Positions 1 to 7,822 of a DNA stretch of 64,000 nucleotides are shown piece by piece. The stretch is from contig JACJXT010000011.1 in assembly GCA_020636535.1 (NCBI GenBank), forward strand, positions 1,116,001-1,180,000, read 5' to 3'. The position numbers and the translations under genes were made by a program. Every line of letters starts with the position of its first letter. Position 1 is the stretch's first letter. The notes under the pieces were generated by a model. It did no database searches. It worked only from the letters and a program-made list of their open reading frames with translations, and was not told where the DNA came from. This DNA is from Chitinophagales bacterium. Lineage in GTDB: Bacteria > Bacteroidota > Bacteroidia > Chitinophagales > JADIYW01.

Positions 1-1019
1 TACAAATGCAAGCTTATTCTGCTGCACGATTAGAATTTGATGGTAGCAACGCTATTTTTATTGATGCTAATGAAAATCCTTTCGGCTCTGTTTCCGACTA
101 TTCTTGTAATCGTTATCCAGATCCTTTGCAAACAGATATTAAAAATGCATTAGCTATTTTAGAAGATATATCACCAAAACAAATATTTATTGGAAATGGA
201 AGTGATGAATGTATTGATTTATTGATTAGAGCTTATTGTGAGCCAAAGCAAGATGCTATACTATATTTTCCACCAGTTTTTTCAATGTATCAACACTGTG
301 CAGATGTTCATCATATTCACAAACAAGAAATTTTATTGTTAGAAGGCAGCTATCAATTAGATATTGATAAAATATTAAATAGAATAAGTAATGATGATAG
401 TATAAAAATAATATTTATTTGTAATCCAAATAATCCTACAGGAAATTTAATTCACACCGATGATATCCTATCTATTTTAGATGCCTTTAATGGACTAGTT
501 GTTATTGATGAAGCTTATATTGATTTTTCTGATGCTACTTCATTTGTAAGTCATTTGCATCAGTTTAATAATTTAGTAGTACTCAAAACATTTTCAAAAT
601 CTTGGGGAATGGCAAGTATTCGTCTAGGTTATCTAATGGCAGATGAACAAATTATACAAGCATTAAATACCATTAAAATGCCATATAATATTGGTCAGCA
701 TACACAAGAAACGGTTTTAAATGCACTACAACATCATCAAACAAAAACAGATTATATCAACGAAATTATAGAACAAAAAAATATATTATTAGAAGCACTC
801 AAACAATTTTCTTTTATCGAGAAAATTTATCCAACAGCTGCCAATTATGTATTGATAAAGGTAGATGATGCCAATAAACTCTATCAACATCTAATTAAAG
901 ATAATATTGTAGTCCGAAACAGATCTAAATTACCTTTGTGCGAAAATTCATTGAGAATCACTTTTGGCACTGCAAATGAGAATCAACAATTATTGACAAG
1001 TTTGAAAAATTATCAATAA
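1..1019 (+). CDS. hisC: Histidinol-phosphate aminotransferase, 5' end outside window
   Basis: This PLP-dependent transaminase makes L-histidinol phosphate from imidazole-acetol phosphate in histidine synthesis. The visible part has the fold-type I landmarks of HisC: DANENPFG near the N-terminus, NPNNPTG at about 140-146, the VVIDEAY stretch at about 165-171, and the PLP-lysine motif TFSKSWGMASIRLGY (Lys at about 198, counted from the Met at position 6). The reading frame is open upstream of that Met, and family members usually have another 15-20 residues, so the true start probably lies before the window. It is followed by a toxin-antitoxin pair and then hisB, which fits the end of a his operon. 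Confidence 0.93.
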   Translation, partial: QMQAYSAARLEFDGSNAIFIDANENPFGSVSDYSCNRYPDPLQTDIKNALAILEDISPKQIFIGNGSDECIDLLIRAYCEPKQDAILYFPPVFSMYQHCADVHHIHKQEILLLEGSYQLDIDKILNRISNDDSIKIIFICNPNNPTGNLIHTDDILSILDAFNGLVVIDEAYIDFSDATSFVSHLHQFNNLVVLKTFSKSWGMASIRLGYLMADEQIIQALNTIKMPYNIGQHTQETVLNALQHHQTKTDYINEIIEQKNILLEALKQFSFIEKIYPTAANYVLIKVDDANKLYQHLIKDNIVVRNRSKLPLCENSLRITFGTANENQQLLTSLKNYQ

Positions 1020-1043
1020 CTTTATTAAACTAAATATTTTAGG

Positions 1044-1268
1044 ATGACTTTAGAACAGAGAAAACAAGCAGTAAAAAAAATGATTGATGATGCAGATGAA
1101 GATAGTTTTGCTAATTTTGAAGAATTAGTTAATTTAAAAGGACACTTATTTGTTTTGACTGAAGAACAAATTGCAGAAATAGATAAAGGCATAGAAGAAG
1201 CTAAAAATAATCAATTTGTTAGTAAGGAAGTAGTACAACAAAAGTTTGGTTCATGGCTTATACTATAG
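1044..1268 (+). CDS. Putative antitoxin of a RelE/ParE-type pair
   Basis: A 74-residue, charged, helix-rich protein with the look of the small antitoxins that precede RelE/ParE toxins: an N-terminal MTLEQRKQAVKKMI helix and an acidic middle containing TEEQIAEIDKGIEEAK. I cannot assign a DNA-binding fold with certainty. Its 3' end overlaps the next ORF by 16 bases in another frame, the usual translational coupling of antitoxin and toxin. The inferred role is to bind and neutralise the downstream toxin and to repress the pair. It lies in the his operon orientation between hisC and hisB, so it is probably also transcribed from the his promoter. Confidence 0.7.
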   Translation: MTLEQRKQAVKKMIDDADEDSFANFEELVNLKGHLFVLTEEQIAEIDKGIEEAKNNQFVSKEVVQQKFGSWLIL

Positions 1269-1552
1269 AGTTTACACCTACAGCTGTTAATTCATTAGAA
1301 CAGATTTTAAATTTTATTGAGAAAACTTGGACTAAAAAAAGTATTGATGAACTTAAGAAGAATATCAATAAGACTATTAAAATGTTGAAAAAATTTCCCA
1401 AAGCATCTCCAATTTATCATATAGATAATACGGTTAGAATGAGTGTGGTTAAAAATTATATTCTATTACTTTATATTATAGATGAAATAAATAAAAAAGT
1501 TATTATATCAGCTTTTATTGATGCAAGACAACAATACAAACAACTAAAATAA
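1253..1552 (+). CDS. RelE/ParE family toxin
   Basis: A 99-residue protein with the RelE/ParE layout. A first beta strand (YTIEFTPTAVNSLEQI) is followed by two helices (LNFIEKTWTKKSIDELKKNI), a central KMLKKFPKASP segment, and C-terminal strands containing VRMSVVKNYILLLYIID and ending VIISAFIDARQQYKQL. The DAR-Q near the end is typical of Bacteroidota ParE/RelE proteins. Members either cleave mRNA at the ribosome or poison gyrase, and the sequence alone does not say which. It overlaps the antitoxin by 16 bases and ends two bases before hisB, so it is embedded in the histidine operon. Confidence 0.8.
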   Translation: MAYTIEFTPTAVNSLEQILNFIEKTWTKKSIDELKKNINKTIKMLKKFPKASPIYHIDNTVRMSVVKNYILLLYIIDEINKKVIISAFIDARQQYKQLK

Positions 1553-1554
1553 AC

Positions 1555-2688
1555 ATGAAAAAAATATTATTTATAGATAGAGATGGTACACTAATTACTG
1601 AACCAAAAGATGATTTTCAAGTAGATAGTTTTGAAAAATTAAACTTCTTACCAAATGTATTGTATTATCTCAAAAAAATTGTAGAAGAAACCAATTACGA
1701 TTTAGTCATGGTTACCAATCAAGATGGATTAGGTACTGCTAGTTTTCCTGAAGATACATTTTGGAAGGTACACAACTTAATGCTTCGTGTGTTTGAAAGT
1801 GAAGGCGTACATTTTAAAGAAGTATTAATAGATAGAACTTTTGCTAAAGACAATGCTCCAACAAGAAAACCAAATACTGGATTGCTTACACAATATATGA
1901 ATAATTCAAATGTTGATTTATTAAATTCATTTGTAATTGGCGATCGATTAACAGACATTCAATTAGCTAAAAATTTAAATAGCAAAGGTATTTTAATTGG
2001 TAGAAGTGCCGATACTTCAGATGATGATTTACTCAATCAAACAGCACTAAAAGAAACTATCGTTTTGCAAACCGAAAATTGGAAAGAGATATATCAATTT
2101 TTAACGCAACCAAAACGAATAGCACACATAGAACGCAATACCAACGAAACTAAAATAAAAATAGATTTGGCTTTAGATGGTACTGGGAAATATAACATCA
2201 ACACTGGATTAGAGTTTTTTAATCACATGTTAGAGCAATTAGCTAAGCACTCTAATTGCGATATTAATATAGATGTAAAAGGAGATTTGCAAATAGACGA
2301 ACACCATACTATCGAAGATACAGCAATTGCATTAGGTGAAGCATTTAAACAAGCACTAGGTAATAAAAAAGGTATCAATAGATATGGTTTCTTATTACCA
2401 ATGGACGATGTTCTAGCACAAGCAGCTATAGATTTTTCTGGAAGACCTTGGCTCGTTTGGAATGCTAAATTTAAAAGAGAAAAAGTAGGAGATATGCCTA
2501 CCGAAATGTTTTATCATTTTTGGAAATCATTTAGCGATGCAGCTCAATGTAATTTAAACATCAAAGCCAAAGGCAATAACGAACATCATAAAATAGAAGC
2601 TATTTTTAAAGCTGTCGCCAAATCAATCAAAATGGCAATAGCAGATAATGGCAGCAACGAAATTCCAAGTACCAAAGGTGTGTTGTAA
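1555..2688 (+). CDS. hisB: Bifunctional histidinol-phosphatase / imidazoleglycerol-phosphate dehydratase
   Basis: A fused enzyme of 377 residues, the usual length for the two-domain form. Residues about 1-165 are a HAD phosphatase with LFIDRDGTLI (the catalytic DxD, Asp8 and Asp10), VTNQDG and a late IGDRLTDIQLA motif. It hydrolyses histidinol phosphate. Residues about 185-377 are the dehydratase, with FFNHMLEQLAKHSN, DEHHTIEDTAIALGEA and NNEHHKIEAIFK, which supply the metal-binding histidines. It acts in the cytoplasm in histidine synthesis. The ATG is chosen because the DRDGT motif follows directly. It sits two bases after the toxin gene and is followed by a strong bidirectional terminator. 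Confidence 0.95.
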   Translation: MKKILFIDRDGTLITEPKDDFQVDSFEKLNFLPNVLYYLKKIVEETNYDLVMVTNQDGLGTASFPEDTFWKVHNLMLRVFESEGVHFKEVLIDRTFAKDNAPTRKPNTGLLTQYMNNSNVDLLNSFVIGDRLTDIQLAKNLNSKGILIGRSADTSDDDLLNQTALKETIVLQTENWKEIYQFLTQPKRIAHIERNTNETKIKIDLALDGTGKYNINTGLEFFNHMLEQLAKHSNCDINIDVKGDLQIDEHHTIEDTAIALGEAFKQALGNKKGINRYGFLLPMDDVLAQAAIDFSGRPWLVWNAKFKREKVGDMPTEMFYHFWKSFSDAAQCNLNIKAKGNNEHHKIEAIFKAVAKSIKMAIADNGSNEIPSTKGVL

Positions 2689-2761
2689 GAACAAGTATAC
2701 TAAAGTATATTGCTAGTAGAAAAGATTAGATGTTACAGTTTCTTGTAATTATTATTATAAA

Positions 2762-2791
2762 AAAAGCTCCAACGATATCGTTGGAGCTTTT
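2762..2791. terminator. Bidirectional terminator between hisB and the lipoprotein gene
   Basis: A perfect 30-base palindrome begins with an A-run, ends with a T-run, and has the arms GCTCCAACGAT / ATCGTTGGAGC. It lies between two convergent genes and would stop transcription from both sides. Confidence 0.85.
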
Positions 2792-2813
2792 AATTTCACT
2801 GATTTGCTCAGAA

Positions 2814-3038
2814 TTACTCAGCGTGAGTTTCTTCAGCAACTTGCTCAGTAGCATCAGTAGCAGCGTCAGCAACTTCGTCAGTAGCTTCAGATACATCTTC
2901 AGCAACTTCTTCAACTACATCACCAGCATCATCTGCTGTTACTTCAACATCAACATCGCTAGTTTCTTGTTTTTCTTTACATGCTTCCATACCTACAAAT
3001 AATGTAGCAGCAGCGAATAATACAAATAATTTTTTCAT
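2814..3038 (-). CDS. Small acidic lipoprotein-like protein
   Basis: About 74 residues if read from MKKLFVLFAAATLFVGMEAC. A hydrophobic signal is followed by a Cys at about residue 20 that could be the lipidation site, although Glu at -2 makes the lipobox unusual. The mature part is almost entirely Glu, Asp, Val, Ala and Thr in short repeats such as EVAEDVSEATDEVADAATDATEQ. It contains no recognisable domain. An upstream in-frame Met (start at 3062) would put eight residues before the signal and is less likely. It is probably exported to the periplasm or outer membrane. Its function is unknown; small acidic lipoproteins of this composition are common and uncharacterised in Bacteroidota. Confidence 0.7.
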   Translation of the reverse strand: MKKLFVLFAAATLFVGMEACKEKQETSDVDVEVTADDAGDVVEEVAEDVSEATDEVADAATDATEQVAEETHAE

Positions 3039-3188
3039 TTTAATTTGATTTGGTTGATACAAATGTAGTATTAATTTTTATTTGTTATTTAAAATTATCG
3101 TTAAAAAATACTAACATGTTTTTCACACTTGGTGATAAAAAGGATGCTAATTATCAAATTTTCTTTCAATTAAAATGGAAATTGTCTT

Positions 3189-3707
3189 CTAATACTTCCT
3201 ATCAAAAATTAAACTGTACACAAAAGCATCTTTTGCTTTTATTTTCTTGCCATTAATAGCTAGTACTTTAGTTTTTTTACGATGCTTATCACTGTGTCCA
3301 CTATCATAGTCATCTATTTCTTCAAAATCATAAATATTATCACTATCAGTAGTATCCATAATCGACTCATACTTATCTTCTAGCTTAACAATCTTAGATT
3401 CATCTGCAAAAACATCGTCATAATTAAGTGTATCAATTTCACTAACTGGTTCGTTAACCACTTTCTTTTTTGGTTGAACCATTTGCTTTGGCTTAGGAGG
3501 TTCTTGTTGTGGATTTGATTTCTGTTCTAATTCTTTCAACAAATCTTCAATAGACTGCATTGCGGTCTTTTTCTTAGGTTTATTCGTATTAGTAGGCGTA
3601 GATTGCTGATTGCGTTTCTGCGTTTCCTGATATACTTTGTAGATATAATAAGCAATTGCTCCAAGGACAAATAAAAATTCCATCAACCAAATGTAAAAAA
3701 TGAGCAT
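3189..3707 (-). CDS. Single-pass membrane protein of unknown function
   Basis: 172 residues. One N-terminal membrane segment (FLFVLGAIAYYIYKVY) is followed by a Lys/Gln/Pro-rich cytoplasmic part containing SIEDLLKELEQKSNPQQEPPKPKQ, then an acidic stretch and a basic tail with KHRKKTK. No enzymatic motif is visible. A second in-frame Met at residue 9 (start 3683) is an equally good start. It is transcribed divergently from smc, with about 55 bases between the starts, so the two genes may share a control region. I do not recognise a named family. Confidence 0.65.
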   Translation of the reverse strand: MLIFYIWLMEFLFVLGAIAYYIYKVYQETQKRNQQSTPTNTNKPKKKTAMQSIEDLLKELEQKSNPQQEPPKPKQMVQPKKKVVNEPVSEIDTLNYDDVFADESKIVKLEDKYESIMDTTDSDNIYDFEEIDDYDSGHSDKHRKKTKVLAINGKKIKAKDAFVYSLIFDRKY

Positions 3708-3747
3708 AACTTAAACAAATTAATTAGAGCAAATATTTCATTTTAGC

Positions 3748-3755
3748 TATATTTG
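3748..3755 (+). promoter_or_regulatory. Likely -7 box of the smc promoter
   Basis: TATATTTG matches the Bacteroidota -7 consensus TAnnTTTG. It ends six bases before the chosen smc ATG, so the transcript would have almost no leader. A clear -33 TTG at the expected distance is not evident. Confidence 0.45.
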
Positions 3756-3761
3756 TGGGCT

Positions 3762-6700
3762 ATGCGATTGAGAAGTATTGAGATAAAAGGATTTAAGAGT
3801 TTCGCGGATAAGACACTCATTAATTTTGATCAAAATATTACAGGTATTGTCGGACCAAATGGTTGTGGCAAATCTAATGTAGTAGATTCTATTCGTTGGG
3901 TTTTGGGTGAACAGAAAAACAAAGCACTTCGTTTAGAAAAAATGGAGAATATTATTTTTAATGGTTCTGCCGATAAAGCTCAAGCTAATGTTTGTGAAGT
4001 TTCTATTACACTAGATAATACTAAAAATATATTACCGACTGAATTTCAAAGCGTTACCATTACCAGAACTTTAACAAGAGATGGCGATAGCAATTATAAA
4101 CTCAATGGTGTTAATTGTAGATTGAAAGATATTCGTACGCTGTTCATGGATACAGGAATTAGTACAGATTCTTATGCTATTATTGAGTTAAAGATGATTG
4201 ACCAAATTCTGAATGATGTTGATGGTGCAAGAAGAACACTAATAGAACAAGCTGCTGGTGTTTCTAAATTTAAAACTAGAAAAAGAGAAACCATTCTTAA
4301 ATTAAATGCTACCGAAGCAGATTTAGATAGAGTAAAAGATTTATTATACGAGATAGAAAAAAATCTAAAAACACTAGAAACACAAGCTAAAAAAGCACAA
4401 CAATACAAAGCATTTAAAGAAGAATACAAAGTTTTAAGTATCGATTTAGCCAAGCATGAATTATTTGCTATTAACGAAGATTTTGCTAAAGCCAAAAAAG
4501 TTATTCAAGATAGTGAAGATGAGAAATTAGCTGTAATTACCAAGCTAGAATCGTTTGAAGCAGAATTAGAGAAACAAAAATTAGTTGTTTTAGAGAAAGA
4601 GAAACACCTTTCTGAACAGCAAAAAGAACTCAACTCGTTTTTAGCAACCATTCAACAAAAAGAAAGTGACAAAAAAATTGCTGAACAAAAAGTAAGTTTT
4701 CTAAACGATAAAATCAATCAATTACAAAAACAAACTACGCAAACCAAAGAAATTATTGATAATTTGTTTACTGCAATTGAAGATTTAGAAAAACTACACA
4801 TTCAAGATCAATCTAAACTAGATACGATTAAGGTTGATTACGACAGTGCTAAAGAAAAGTTAGAAACTCAAAGAGAACAAAATTTAGCTATGCGTACCAA
4901 TGTAGAAGCTGCGAAAGAACGATCTTCTGTTGCTCAACAAAAAATTACTTCGCTCGAAAAAAATATTGCAATTAAAGAAACAGAATTGTTGACTTTAGAA
5001 AAAAATGCACAACAATCAGTTTTTGAAAACGAAGAAAGACAAAAGCAAATTGCTACGATAGAAGACAATTTAAAGCAAACGCAACAAAAAGTAGACAAAC
5101 AAAAAGATTTAGTCGATAAATTAATAGCTAAGGAAGAACAAAACGATTTGGCGATTCAAGAGAAAGAAGCACTTACAGAGCAAACCAGACAAGACTTAAC
5201 GCTTAAGAATAGAACACTTGATGCAAAAAACAACGAGTTTAAGTTAACCAAAAACATGGTTGATAACTTAGAAGGTTTTCCAGAATCTATTAAGTTTTTA
5301 AAGAAAAATGTCAATTGGTTAAAAGACACACCATTGTTATCTGATATTATTTATACAGATGAAAATAATCGTGTTGCTATTGAAGCAGTTTTAGCACCAT
5401 ATCTCAGTAATTTCATAGTACAAAACGAAACCGAAGCATATAATGCCATCGATATTTTGTCTAAAAGTTCTTCAGGTAAAGCAAGTTTCTTAGTATTAGA
5501 TTATTTTAATAATTATAAAATTAATTCATCAGCTAAAAAAGTCGATGATGCCAACTTAGCAATAGATTTAATTAAGGTTGATGACCAATATAAGAATTTA
5601 TTACAAATATTATTAGACAATATTTATATTGCTAACGAAAATGCGAATATCCAACAAGTATATAAAACATTAAATGATGAACAAGCTGTTGTTGTAAGTG
5701 CAAACGGACAAATACAAAAATCTGCACAACAATTAAGTGGTGGTGCTGTTGGTTTGTTTGAAGGAAAAAGATTAGGTCGTTTAAAAAACTTAGAAATTCT
5801 TGAAAAAGACATTAAAAAGTTAGATACAGAAACACTTAAACTAAAAGAAAAATTACAAACAGTTCAAAACGAACTCAATCACCTAAAAGTCAATTCGTAT
5901 AAAAATACCATTCAAAGAGAAAACTTTACGCTACAAAATTTAGAAAAAGAATTAGTTGGTTTAAAAAGTAAACTAGATAGCGAATTAAATTCGGTAGAAA
6001 AATATACGAATACAGCTCAATTGTTGGCAGAAAGTATTACGCAAATTAAGACAGAAATTGAGCCATTAAAAACCGATTTAGAACAAAGTATTGCTGTTGC
6101 TAGTTCAGAACAAGAAAGTTATACAAGTTTAGATAACGATTTTAAGAAAGCCAATGAATTGTATTCAGAATTATCACAACAATATAATAATGTAAATATT
6201 TTATATATACAACAAGAAAATAAATTAAAATCTAATCAACAGAATTTACAGTACAAGCAAAATCAGCTAGAAGACAATAAAAATAGATTAGCAAGTGCAG
6301 ACGAAGAAATTAATCAATCTAATCAAGAAGTTGAACAAATTACACAACAAGTAAAAGAACTAGAGAATCAGTTAATTACAGATTATAACAACAAAGAAGA
6401 AAAAATGGAATTGCTTTCATCACAAGAAGGTAATTACTACGAAATAAAAGAAGGCATTAGTACAACTGAAGACAATATCAGAAATCAACAAAAACAAAGA
6501 CAACAAGTAGAACAAAACATTCAAAATAGAAAAGAAGAAATTAGCGATTTAAAATTAAATTTAAATCTATTAAAAGAAAGACTATCTATTGAGTTTAATA
6601 TCGAAATGGCTTCTTTTGAAGAAAACTTAGAGTTACCAGAAGATTCTAAAGACGATATTAAAGATAGATTAGACAAAGTCAAAAGAAAAATAGATTATTT

Positions 6701-7304
6701 TGGAGATGTCAATCCAATGGCAGAAGAAGCATATAATGAAATGAAAGAACGATTTGATTTCATTACAGCACAAAGAGCAGACTTGGAACAAGCCAAAACC
6801 GATTTACTCGACACGATGGAAGAAATTGAAACTACTGCCAAAGAACAATTTTTACAAACATTTCATGCAGTAAGAGAAAATTTCATAGAAGTATTTAGAA
6901 GCATGTTTACACAAGATGACTCTTGCGATTTAGTACTCATCAATCCAGATGATCCATTAGAATCAGAAATTGATATTATGGCAAAACCCAAAGGCAAACG
7001 ACCACAATCTATCAATCAATTGTCTGGTGGAGAAAAAACACTAACAGCTTTATCACTCTTATTCGGATTATACTTATATAAACCAGCACCATTTTGTATT
7101 TTAGATGAGGTTGATGCACCATTAGACGATGCTAACATCAAAAAATTCAATGATGCGATAAAGAATTTCTCTAATAATTCGCAGTTTATCATAGTAACAC
7201 ACAATAAAATGACTATGGCAGCTGTAGATGCAATCTATGGCGTTACAATGGTAAAAAAAGGAATCTCAAGAGTAGTTCCAGTAGATTTCAGTAGCTTGAA
7301 TTAA
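3762..7304 (+). CDS. smc: Chromosome segregation protein SMC
   Basis: About 1180 residues, full length for SMC, the ATPase of the bacterial condensin that organises and segregates the chromosome. The N-terminus MRLRSIEIKGFKSFADKT is canonical and Walker A GPNGCGKSN is at about 31-39. Long coiled coils flank a hinge at roughly 500-680, which includes a GLFEGKRLGRLKNL segment just past it. The C-terminal head has the ABC signature LSGGEKTLTALSLL at about 1087 and Walker B FCILDEVDAPLDD. The ATG at 3762 is preferred over the TTG at 3753 because the SMC family begins at MRLRSIEI. ScpA/ScpB partners are not in the window. Confidence 0.97.
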   Translation: MRLRSIEIKGFKSFADKTLINFDQNITGIVGPNGCGKSNVVDSIRWVLGEQKNKALRLEKMENIIFNGSADKAQANVCEVSITLDNTKNILPTEFQSVTITRTLTRDGDSNYKLNGVNCRLKDIRTLFMDTGISTDSYAIIELKMIDQILNDVDGARRTLIEQAAGVSKFKTRKRETILKLNATEADLDRVKDLLYEIEKNLKTLETQAKKAQQYKAFKEEYKVLSIDLAKHELFAINEDFAKAKKVIQDSEDEKLAVITKLESFEAELEKQKLVVLEKEKHLSEQQKELNSFLATIQQKESDKKIAEQKVSFLNDKINQLQKQTTQTKEIIDNLFTAIEDLEKLHIQDQSKLDTIKVDYDSAKEKLETQREQNLAMRTNVEAAKERSSVAQQKITSLEKNIAIKETELLTLEKNAQQSVFENEERQKQIATIEDNLKQTQQKVDKQKDLVDKLIAKEEQNDLAIQEKEALTEQTRQDLTLKNRTLDAKNNEFKLTKNMVDNLEGFPESIKFLKKNVNWLKDTPLLSDIIYTDENNRVAIEAVLAPYLSNFIVQNETEAYNAIDILSKSSSGKASFLVLDYFNNYKINSSAKKVDDANLAIDLIKVDDQYKNLLQILLDNIYIANENANIQQVYKTLNDEQAVVVSANGQIQKSAQQLSGGAVGLFEGKRLGRLKNLEILEKDIKKLDTETLKLKEKLQTVQNELNHLKVNSYKNTIQRENFTLQNLEKELVGLKSKLDSELNSVEKYTNTAQLLAESITQIKTEIEPLKTDLEQSIAVASSEQESYTSLDNDFKKANELYSELSQQYNNVNILYIQQENKLKSNQQNLQYKQNQLEDNKNRLASADEEINQSNQEVEQITQQVKELENQLITDYNNKEEKMELLSSQEGNYYEIKEGISTTEDNIRNQQKQRQQVEQNIQNRKEEISDLKLNLNLLKERLSIEFNIEMASFEENLELPEDSKDDIKDRLDKVKRKIDYFGDVNPMAEEAYNEMKERFDFITAQRADLEQAKTDLLDTMEEIETTAKEQFLQTFHAVRENFIEVFRSMFTQDDSCDLVLINPDDPLESEIDIMAKPKGKRPQSINQLSGGEKTLTALSLLFGLYLYKPAPFCILDEVDAPLDDANIKKFNDAIKNFSNNSQFIIVTHNKMTMAAVDAIYGVTMVKKGISRVVPVDFSSLN

Positions 7305-7426
7305 TTTTAACTAAACAGCAACAAAAATGCAAAAGAATAAAGCTGTTTTGAATACTAATTAGTATTAGCATTTCACTAATCATTGTTACATAATATTAAT
7401 TTCACCAAACATGAATGCTTTTTTAC

Positions 7427-7434
7427 TAATTTTG
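7427..7434 (+). promoter_or_regulatory. Likely -7 box for the ccmE operon
   Basis: TAATTTTG matches TAnnTTTG and ends four bases before the ccmE ATG. This suggests a very short or absent 5' leader. Confidence 0.4.
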
Positions 7435-7438
7435 CATC

Positions 7439-7819
7439 ATGAAAAAAACGCATATCATTGCTTTAGTACTTATAGCAGTAATGGTTGTAGTACTTATATC
7501 GCTTCTAGGCAATTTCAGTCGATACGAAACATTTGAATCTGCTTACGCTAAAAAAGGAAAAGAAATTAATGTAGTAGGTGTTTTAAACCTAAAGAAACCA
7601 ATAGTCTATGAACCAACAGTTAATCCAAATGAGTTTTCTATGTATATCATCGACCAAAAAGGCGTAGAAAAGAAAGTAATAGTAAAAAAAGCAAAACCTA
7701 GAGATGTAGAACGAAGTGAAAAAATTGTAGTCATTGGAAATATGGAAAATGATGTTTTTGTAGCAAAAGACATACTCATGAAGTGTCCAAGTAAATATGT
7801 AGAAAAAACTCAAGGATAA
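7439..7819 (+). CDS. ccmE: Cytochrome c maturation heme chaperone CcmE, CxxxY type
   Basis: 126 residues. An N-terminal membrane anchor (HIIALVLIAVMVVVLISLL) is followed by the periplasmic OB-fold of CcmE, with GKEINVVGVLNLKKP and VVIGNMENDVFVAKDILMKCPSKY. CcmE holds heme covalently and passes it to CcmF for attachment to apocytochrome c. In the E. coli type the heme-binding residue is the His of HxxxY. Here the site is Cys116-x3-Tyr120, the CxxxY variant described for some deltaproteobacteria and archaea. It is followed after three bases by the ccmF-like gene, so the two are co-transcribed. Confidence 0.92.
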   Translation: MKKTHIIALVLIAVMVVVLISLLGNFSRYETFESAYAKKGKEINVVGVLNLKKPIVYEPTVNPNEFSMYIIDQKGVEKKVIVKKAKPRDVERSEKIVVIGNMENDVFVAKDILMKCPSKYVEKTQG

Positions 7820-7822
7820 TTT

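Noticed and set aside
2726..3002. Ser/Leu-rich ORFs on both strands around the lipoprotein gene
   Set aside because: They are shadows of the repetitive Glu/Ala/Val-coding lipoprotein gene and the terminator palindrome.
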